From: Methylotenera sp. | GTDB lineage: Bacteria > Pseudomonadota > Gammaproteobacteria > Burkholderiales > Methylophilaceae | Length of the DNA: 36,004 nucleotides | Direction of reading: 5' to 3' | Assembly (NCBI GenBank): GCA_023259635.1 | Contig: JALRGX010000018.1 | Span: forward strand, 1-36,004 | Part shown: in pieces, positions 29,239 through 36,004 of the stretch | Layout: each line of letters begins with the position of its first letter | Numbering within the stretch: position 1 is the stretch's first letter | The notes under the pieces: generated by a model | Databases searched by the model: none | Told to the model about the DNA's origin: nothing | The model's input: the letters and a program-made list of their open reading frames with translations, nothing else | Made by a program: the position numbers and the translations under genes

Positions 29239-31569
29239 TCAGAATTGCTGCCCCATCTGGAATTGTATAGTCTGTGTTTGATCATCAGGGCTGCTATTAA
29301 ATGCCTTGGCATAAACCACCTTTAAAGGGCCGAACGGTGAAATCCAGCTTGCACCGATACCTGCTGAATATCTAAGATCTCCCAAGCTATAAGATTCGCT
29401 GACACCAAATACGTTGCCGGCATCTATAAAAGCGCTCATTTTAAATTGGTTTGAATCTTTCAAGCCGGGAATAGGGAAAAATAACTCCGCATTGCCAAGT
29501 AAGCGTTTTGTACCGCCTACTGAATATTGAGTTTTTGTAGCGCTATCTATATCTTTTGGACCAAGAGTGCCGTTCTGATATCCACGAACGGAACCAACGC
29601 CCCCCATATAGTAATTTTTAAAGAATGGATACTTTGCACTACCATAAGCATCGGCATAACCTATCTCGCCATTCAGCATAAATGTGTAGCCTTTGAATAC
29701 CTCTTTATACCAGGCCTGCTTGTATTCAAGCTTATAGTACTGCAAGTCTAATACCGGCAACGAAACTTCTGCAGTCAAACGCTGCAGCACGCCTTTTGAG
29801 GGGAAGAAAACTGTATCTCTTGAGTCATGTGACCATCCGGCAGAGAGCACCACAGAGTTACTAGTGCAACTGCTACTAACTCCGCCGCAATAATCAATGT
29901 ATCGTTGAGGGCTATCGCTATTTAAATCAATACTAGTAAGATCACCTGCAATACCAAAACTAATGCCGTCGCGCTCATTTAATGGAATGCCAAAACGCAA
30001 ACCTGCACCATAGGATGAGGAGTTGTAGGAACCAACATTATTTAGCGAACCTGTATTTACATCCCTGCGATATAAATCTATACCTCGACTTACGCCATCT
30101 GGAGTAAAGTAAGGATCGGTATATGATAAAGAATAAGTTGTGTTGACTTTACCAGTATTAATCTGGGCGCTAACACGGTTACCCGTACCCAGGAAATTAT
30201 TCTGGTTTACAGTAACGCCAAAGACAACACCTTGGTTACTTGATAAGCCAGCACCAAACTGTACACTGCCTGTAGATTTCTCAACCACACTGATATTCAA
30301 ATCAACCTGGTCTGAAGTACCGGGGACAGCAGGCGTTTCAATATTCACGTCTGAGAAGTAATCGGTACGCCTAACTCGCTCTTTTGAGCGATTGATTTTG
30401 TCTGAAGCATACCAGGCAGATTCCAGTTGCCGAACTTCACGGCGAATTACTTCATCACGTGTACGCGTATTGCCTGCAATGTTGATGCGGCGCACGTAGA
30501 CGCGCTTGCCTGGGTCAACAAAAAAGGTAAAAGCCGCGGTATGCTCTTCTTTATTAAGCTCTGGTACGGGATTGACGTTTGCAAAAGCGTAACCGTCATT
30601 ACTGAGCCGGTCACTAATGGCCTTGCTGGTTTGTGTCACATTTTCTCGGCTGAAAGTATCGCCAGCCTGAACTTGCAGCAACTGGCGCAATTCATCTTCG
30701 GGCACCAATGTTTCACCGGCTAATTTCACTTCGGAAATCGTATATTTCTCACCCTCTGTAATATTGATGGTAATGTAAATATCTTTTTTATCTGGCGTTA
30801 TTGATACCTGGGTCGAGTCGATATTAAACTCAAGATAACCTTTGTTCATATAAAAAGAACGCAGCGTTTCCAAATCGGCATTGAGCTTCTGTTTTGAATA
30901 CTGATCGTCTTTATTCCACCAACTCATCCAGTTAGGTGTGGTCAATAAAAATTCCGCACGTAGATCATCAGTAGTGTAAGCCTGATTACCGACAATATTG
31001 ATGTCACGTATTTTGGAAACCACGCCCTCTTCAATATCAAAACGAACGGCTACACGATTACGCTCCAGAGGTGACACTATTGCTTTAACTGTTGCACCAT
31101 ATTTACCTTGAGATAAATACTGGCGTTTAATTTCTTGCTCCGCTCGGTCTAATTGAGACTTATCGAAAATCTGACCTTCTGAGATGCCAATCTGCTTCAG
31201 ACCCTCTTTCATTTTATCGGTCGGGAATGATTTGTTACCGCTAAAATCAATCTGGGCAATAGCAGAACGCTCTTGCACGGTAACAATCAGCACATTATCT
31301 TCGGCCTCAATTCGAACATCTTTAAAAAAACCAGTGCCATAAAGAGATTTAATTGCCTGGGATGCCAAATCGTCATCCATAGTCTCACCGACTTTTACCG
31401 GCAGGTAACTAAAAACTGTACCGGCTTCTGTTCGCTGAATCCCTTCGACTCGAATATCTTTCACCACGAATGGTTCGAGTGCTGCGGCAGAGCTTGCATA
31501 TAAGCCCGAAACCAGCAGCAAAATAGACTTGAGTTTAATATTTTTGTGCTTCAAGTTTTGAATAGCCAT
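29239..31569 (-). CDS. bamA: Outer membrane protein assembly factor BamA
   Basis: POTRA repeats ([28 protein letters not shown]), [18 protein letters not shown], final F. Confidence 0.97.
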   Translation of the reverse strand: MAIQNLKHKNIKLKSILLLVSGLYASSAAALEPFVVKDIRVEGIQRTEAGTVFSYLPVKVGETMDDDLASQAIKSLYGTGFFKDVRIEAEDNVLIVTVQERSAIAQIDFSGNKSFPTDKMKEGLKQIGISEGQIFDKSQLDRAEQEIKRQYLSQGKYGATVKAIVSPLERNRVAVRFDIEEGVVSKIRDINIVGNQAYTTDDLRAEFLLTTPNWMSWWNKDDQYSKQKLNADLETLRSFYMNKGYLEFNIDSTQVSITPDKKDIYITINITEGEKYTISEVKLAGETLVPEDELRQLLQVQAGDTFSRENVTQTSKAISDRLSNDGYAFANVNPVPELNKEEHTAAFTFFVDPGKRVYVRRINIAGNTRTRDEVIRREVRQLESAWYASDKINRSKERVRRTDYFSDVNIETPAVPGTSDQVDLNISVVEKSTGSVQFGAGLSSNQGVVFGVTVNQNNFLGTGNRVSAQINTGKVNTTYSLSYTDPYFTPDGVSRGIDLYRRDVNTGSLNNVGSYNSSSYGAGLRFGIPLNERDGISFGIAGDLTSIDLNSDSPQRYIDYCGGVSSSCTSNSVVLSAGWSHDSRDTVFFPSKGVLQRLTAEVSLPVLDLQYYKLEYKQAWYKEVFKGYTFMLNGEIGYADAYGSAKYPFFKNYYMGGVGSVRGYQNGTLGPKDIDSATKTQYSVGGTKRLLGNAELFFPIPGLKDSNQFKMSAFIDAGNVFGVSESYSLGDLRYSAGIGASWISPFGPLKVVYAKAFNSSPDDQTQTIQFQMGQQF

Positions 31570-31573
31570 TAAA

Positions 31574-32947
31574 TTAGCCTGTTATCAATCTGTTCATATC
31601 ATTATATAGCGCTAAAACCATCATCCAGCCAAGAATAAAAAATCCTATCCTTTGCCCTGTATTTATTACCGCTTCCGATACAGGTTTCCCTGTAAAAAAT
31701 TCAATCATATAATACATGAAATGTCCGCCATCTAGTATCGGTATTGGCAATAGATTTAATATACCGATACTAATACTTACAAGCGCTAAAAAGCCAATAA
31801 AAGCCTTTAATCCCATATTGGCGCTTTGCCCTGCATAGCTGGCAATCGTCACAGGACCACTCATCCCTTTCCATGACACATTACCCAGCAACATATTACC
31901 CAGCATTTTCAAACTAAAAATAGCTGTCTCCCAGGTTTTCCCTACACTTTTTACAAGCGCTTCTGCTAAAGAAAAGTGCTGGGTAATTAAATATTGATCC
32001 AGCTGCGCTTGTTCAACTTTATATCCAGCGCCTATTCGGCCAATGACTTTACCTTTTTCGTTAACCTCGTCGGGAATAATCTCCAAGCGCAGCTCATCAG
32101 CATCACGCTGAATCAGCATCTCTATTTTTTTTGCCGGATACAGCTTTATTTCATGAACAAATGCCTCCCAATCAACGATTCCTTTGTTATTTATCGCCAG
32201 AACCAAATCGCCGACTTTTAAACCAGCTGAATCTGCAGGGCTACCTTTAATGATTTCCCCAATGCGAGCCGGCACTTTGAGTTGGTATGCAGTTAAACCT
32301 AAAACATCCAGAACATCAATATTTGCATCATCATAATTAAGATTAGAAATAGTCATGTGATAAACATGAACTTCATTATTACTATCAATCACCTGAATTT
32401 CAACACTACTGCTTTTCAATGACTCATTTAACAAAAGCCAGCGAACATCCTGCCAGGTTGCAACGTCTTTACCATTAATCTTCTGAATCATATCTCCCGA
32501 TTGGATCTGGCTAACAGCAGCCGGGCTGTTATCTATAACACTCCCTATAATAGGTTTAATACCGATGACGTCCGTCATGAATAATGCCCAATACAAAATA
32601 ATTGCAAGCAATAAATTGGCGAATGGCCCGGCAAGCACAATTGCCATTCTCTTGATAACGCTCTGTTGATTAAGAGCTCGTGACTTGTCCTGATCAGCCA
32701 GGCTTCCCTCTTCAGAAAATGGCTCTTCCCCCAACATTTTGACATAGCCACCTAGAGGGATTGCAGCAATAACAAACTCCGTCTGGTCACGACCTATCTT
32801 TTTACTCCAGAGGGGGTTCCCAAAACCAACAGAAAATTTAAGCACCTTGACGCCGCACCATTTGGCCACTTGGAAATGACCATACTCATGAACTGTGACC
32901 AGAATGCCTAGTGTTAGAATAAAAGCGAGAATAGTTAACATAAACAA
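31574..32947 (-). CDS. rseP: RIP metalloprotease RseP
   Basis: [26 protein letters not shown], two PDZ-like regions, [15 protein letters not shown]. Confidence 0.96.
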   Translation of the reverse strand: MFMLTILAFILTLGILVTVHEYGHFQVAKWCGVKVLKFSVGFGNPLWSKKIGRDQTEFVIAAIPLGGYVKMLGEEPFSEEGSLADQDKSRALNQQSVIKRMAIVLAGPFANLLLAIILYWALFMTDVIGIKPIIGSVIDNSPAAVSQIQSGDMIQKINGKDVATWQDVRWLLLNESLKSSSVEIQVIDSNNEVHVYHMTISNLNYDDANIDVLDVLGLTAYQLKVPARIGEIIKGSPADSAGLKVGDLVLAINNKGIVDWEAFVHEIKLYPAKKIEMLIQRDADELRLEIIPDEVNEKGKVIGRIGAGYKVEQAQLDQYLITQHFSLAEALVKSVGKTWETAIFSLKMLGNMLLGNVSWKGMSGPVTIASYAGQSANMGLKAFIGFLALVSISIGILNLLPIPILDGGHFMYYMIEFFTGKPVSEAVINTGQRIGFFILGWMMVLALYNDMNRLITG

Positions 32948-32974
32948 TAGTCACTATTAATCAAAACATGAGAT

Positions 32975-34210
32975 TTATGCATGATTTTTAAGCCATATAT
33001 TAGCCGCGCGCCTTGCCTCTGCATCCACTTCAGCAAGCTGCGCAATTGAAGCAACATCTTCAATGCCAGAGGTTGTTAACACTGACTCTATCATTATAGG
33101 AATATCCATAAAACCAATTCGTTCTGCCAAGAATGCTTCAACCGCGATTTCATTTACAGCATTCAGAATGGCAGGGGCGGTCCCACCAGCTTTAAGCGCG
33201 TCATACGCTAAGCGTAAACATGGAAACCGCGAAAAGTCCGGTGCACTGAAATCCAAACGGCCAATTTTTATCAGATCCAGACTGCTTACACCGCTTTCCA
33301 AGCGATTCGGAAAACCCAAACCATAAGCAATAGGTGTACGCATATCCGGATTACCCAATTGCGCCAGTACGCTGCCATCACTGTATTCAACCATAGAATG
33401 AATGACGCTTTGCGGATGCACCACTACATCAATCTGGTCAGCAGAAGCATTAAACAGCCAGTGCGCCTCTATTACTTCAAGCCCTTTATTCATCATTGTT
33501 GCTGAATCAATTGTAATCTTAGGCCCCATCACCCAGTTTGGATGATTTAATGCCTGTTCAGGCGTCACGGCGCGCATATCATCCAGACTGGCATTTCGGA
33601 ACGGACCTCCCGATGCAGTCAGTAACACGCGTTTAATACCCATATCCACCAAGTTTTTTGCACGCTGACGCGGCATCACCTGAAAAATGGCATTATGTTC
33701 ACTATCTATAGGTAACAGCGTTGCTCCACCTTCTTCTACAGCACGCATAAACAGACTGCCAGCCATCACCAGCGTTTCTTTATTGGCAAGCAATATTCGC
33801 TTTCCTGATCTAGCAGCGGCCATTGCTGGATGTAAACCCGCAGCGCCTACAATAGCAGCCATTACGGTATCGACTTCAATATGCCCGGCAATTTCTGCCA
33901 AGGCCTGTTCACCGTGCAGCACTATAGTGCTTGCATTAACTGCTTTCAGCGCCGCATGCAGAGCTAAAGCTGCCTGTTCCTGCAACATAACAGCATATTT
34001 TGGCGTGTATTGCTGACACAAACTGATCATGCTTTTGACATTGTTATTTGCTGTTAATGCAAATACATTAAAGCGCTCCGGATGCTGCGATATAACATCC
34101 AGAGTTTGTATACCAATGGTACCGGTGGCTCCCAGGATTGCTACATTCTGAACAGTTTCAAAAGCCAGATTGGACATTACAGGTTTACTATCTATCAATG
34201 TGTGATCCAT
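32975..34210 (-). CDS. dxr: 1-deoxy-D-xylulose 5-phosphate reductoisomerase
   Basis: VAILGATGTIGIQTLDVISQHP, LLANKETLVMAG, LPIDSEHNAIFQ, NHPNWVMGPKITIDSATMMNKGLEVIEAHWLF. Start may be internal (MSNLAFETV). Confidence 0.97.
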   Translation of the reverse strand: MDHTLIDSKPVMSNLAFETVQNVAILGATGTIGIQTLDVISQHPERFNVFALTANNNVKSMISLCQQYTPKYAVMLQEQAALALHAALKAVNASTIVLHGEQALAEIAGHIEVDTVMAAIVGAAGLHPAMAAARSGKRILLANKETLVMAGSLFMRAVEEGGATLLPIDSEHNAIFQVMPRQRAKNLVDMGIKRVLLTASGGPFRNASLDDMRAVTPEQALNHPNWVMGPKITIDSATMMNKGLEVIEAHWLFNASADQIDVVVHPQSVIHSMVEYSDGSVLAQLGNPDMRTPIAYGLGFPNRLESGVSSLDLIKIGRLDFSAPDFSRFPCLRLAYDALKAGGTAPAILNAVNEIAVEAFLAERIGFMDIPIMIESVLTTSGIEDVASIAQLAEVDAEARRAANIWLKNHA

Positions 34211-34215
34211 GCCGA

Positions 34216-35028
34216 CTAAAATCCGATTAAAAGTTGGAGGTAGATAAAAAACAATACGATAGGTAACGTTGGAATAAACCCATCGATTCTATCCAGCACA
34301 CCTCCATGCCCCGGTAACAACTGGCCACTATCCTTTAAATCAGCTTTTCGTTTCAAAAGCGACTCAACCAAGTCCCCCATAATACTCATCACTACAAGTA
34401 ACCATAGAAAAACAATTAACCATAGGCTGAAATTCTTATAGTAACAAAGCGCAATTCCATAAACAGTAACAGCAGCCAATGCCCCCCAAACACCCTCCCA
34501 GGTTTTACCGGGGCTAATTTCAGGCGCCAGCTTGTGTCGACCGAACTTTTTACCGGAAAAATAAGCAGCGCTATCCGCAATACTTACCGTAGCAACCACC
34601 CCTAATAACAATAAAGGATTAATAGCATGCAATCCAACCGAACCAGCCCAAGTGGCAAGGATCAGGAACACCCCCAAAACACTCATCACCAAGGTATTGG
34701 TGCAGGTTTTTCTGGTAATTAACCAAAGCGGTGCAATTACAACCCAGAACAGGCTGGCTATCCCTAGCAATGCCAATATGGTATAGCTTTGATACTGCGA
34801 AAATGGCGTTACGTGCATGTAAGCAATAAACAATCCGAAAAACAAAGCTGCGGCAAGAATGAAAATTCGCTGATTTTTTTTCAGCCCAATCAAATTTGAC
34901 CATTCTGCAGTAGCCAGTAAAACAACACCTAAAGTTATCAATGCCCAAATTTGGGTTGTAGCAGAAAACACAACGATTAATAAGCCTAGTAACAAGGCCG
35001 CAGCGGTAAAAATACGAGTTTTAAGCAT
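34216..35028 (-). CDS. cdsA: Phosphatidate cytidylyltransferase
   Basis: Multi-TM; ADSAAYFSGKKFGRHKLAPEISPGKTWEGVWGAL, LPGHGGVLDRIDG. Confidence 0.96.
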   Translation of the reverse strand: MLKTRIFTAAALLLGLLIVVFSATTQIWALITLGVVLLATAEWSNLIGLKKNQRIFILAAALFFGLFIAYMHVTPFSQYQSYTILALLGIASLFWVVIAPLWLITRKTCTNTLVMSVLGVFLILATWAGSVGLHAINPLLLLGVVATVSIADSAAYFSGKKFGRHKLAPEISPGKTWEGVWGALAAVTVYGIALCYYKNFSLWLIVFLWLLVVMSIMGDLVESLLKRKADLKDSGQLLPGHGGVLDRIDGFIPTLPIVLFFIYLQLLIGF

Positions 35029-35085
35029 AATTGAGGGGGAGTGTTAACCTTAATAAAAATAGAACAGATAATTTATTTACAAGGC

Positions 35086-35844
35086 CTATGGCTTAGGCTT
35101 TTGCAATTGCTCACTTGTTCTGCCAAAACGACGTTCACGTTTCCCATAAGATTCAATCGCGAGATTGAAAGCATCCTCATCGAAATCAGGCCATAGCGTG
35201 TCGGTGAAATATAGTTCCGTGTATGCGAGCTGCCAAAGTAAAAAATTACTGATACGCATCTCGCCTCCGGTACGGATAAACAAATCAGGCTCTGGCGCGT
35301 AATTCATTGACAAGTAAGGTAGCAGATTTTCTTCCCGATAATGCCCAGTTAATTCTGGCTGATTAATTTGCATTTTATTGACGGCCTGTAATATATCCCA
35401 ACGGCCGCCATAATTTGCCGCAATCGTCAGTATCAGACCAGTATTATTAGCCGTTAAACTTTCTGAAGCCTCGATTTGCGCAACCAGCTTGACGTCAAAC
35501 CGGCTACGATCACCTATCATCACCAGTTTGATATTGTTCTGATGCAATTTAACAACTTCTCGTTCGAGTGCATCAATGAACAAGCTCATCAGAAACGACA
35601 CCTCTTCAGCAGGGCGACGCCAGTTTTCACTGCTAAACGCAAACAAAGTTAAAAACTTGACATCAAGTCTCACGCATTGCTTGACCAACTCCCGCACGGT
35701 ATCTACGCCGCGTTTATGTCCGGCAATCCTGGGCAAAAAACGCTTGCGTGCCCAGCGCCCGTTACCGTCCATAATCACAGCGATGTGCTTAGGAACAGCG
35801 GAAACTTCAGGAACGCGCTGTGTTGCACTTGAGAATAAAGCCAA
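35086..35844 (-). CDS. uppS: Undecaprenyl diphosphate synthase
   Basis: [71 protein letters not shown]. Confidence 0.97.
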   Translation of the reverse strand: MALFSSATQRVPEVSAVPKHIAVIMDGNGRWARKRFLPRIAGHKRGVDTVRELVKQCVRLDVKFLTLFAFSSENWRRPAEEVSFLMSLFIDALEREVVKLHQNNIKLVMIGDRSRFDVKLVAQIEASESLTANNTGLILTIAANYGGRWDILQAVNKMQINQPELTGHYREENLLPYLSMNYAPEPDLFIRTGGEMRISNFLLWQLAYTELYFTDTLWPDFDEDAFNLAIESYGKRERRFGRTSEQLQKPKP

Positions 35845-35917
35845 TCAATACTCCATATCTTGATATGTTGAAGTATTGGATGAATAACGAATCATCACTT
35901 TCAAAACAGCACCCTAC

Positions 35918-36004
35918 TTACACTGCCATCAAATCTGCTTCTTTAACCTGCAGCATTTTATCTACCTCAGCAACCGCCCTGTCAGTTGCTTTCTGAATTT
36001 CATC
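35918..36004 (-). CDS. frr: Ribosome recycling factor, C-terminal end (truncated by window edge)
   Basis: Manual minus-strand translation DEIQKATDRAVAEVDKMLQVKEADLMAV* matches the RRF C-terminus; canonical position upstream of uppS. Confidence 0.93.
   Translation of the reverse strand, partial: DEIQKATDRAVAEVDKMLQVKEADLMAV

Noticed and set aside
1-36004. CRISPR array, toxin-antitoxin, restriction or phage-defence system
   Set aside because: No regularly spaced direct repeats, Cas-like, toxin, restriction or transposase proteins were seen; most of the window is core metabolism.

Overview
The window looks like a betaproteobacterial (Methylophilaceae-like, by inference) chromosomal segment. 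Bases ~506-36004 are mostly core genes: (i) a nitrate-responsive nasT / leader RNA / nasS / porin region on the minus strand; (ii) a MerR-type HTH + class III nucleotidyl cyclase fusion; (iii) the housekeeping cluster rpmF-plsX-fabH-fabD-fabG-acpP-fabF-pabC-mltG-tmk-holB-pilZ-tatD-MBL; (iv) a two-subunit pyruvate carboxylase; (v) maf, a DUF4139 protein and an RsmI-like methyltransferase; (vi) the envelope cluster frr-uppS-cdsA-dxr-rseP-bamA-skp-lpxD-fabZ-lpxA-lpxB-rnhB. The best find is a complete ANTAR antitermination switch between nasT and nasS: two hairpins with A-N-N-G-N-N hexaloops (AATGAG and AAAGGC), the second sharing bases with a perfect 10-bp intrinsic terminator. It begins ~20 nt after the nasT stop codon. 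Other points of interest are an abrupt porin/GGDEF chimeric junction near base 505 (possible misassembly or recombination), the MerR-PAS-cyclase fusion, and a ~165-bp inverted-repeat structured element at 3467-3633. No CRISPR array, tRNA, rRNA or transposase gene was seen.
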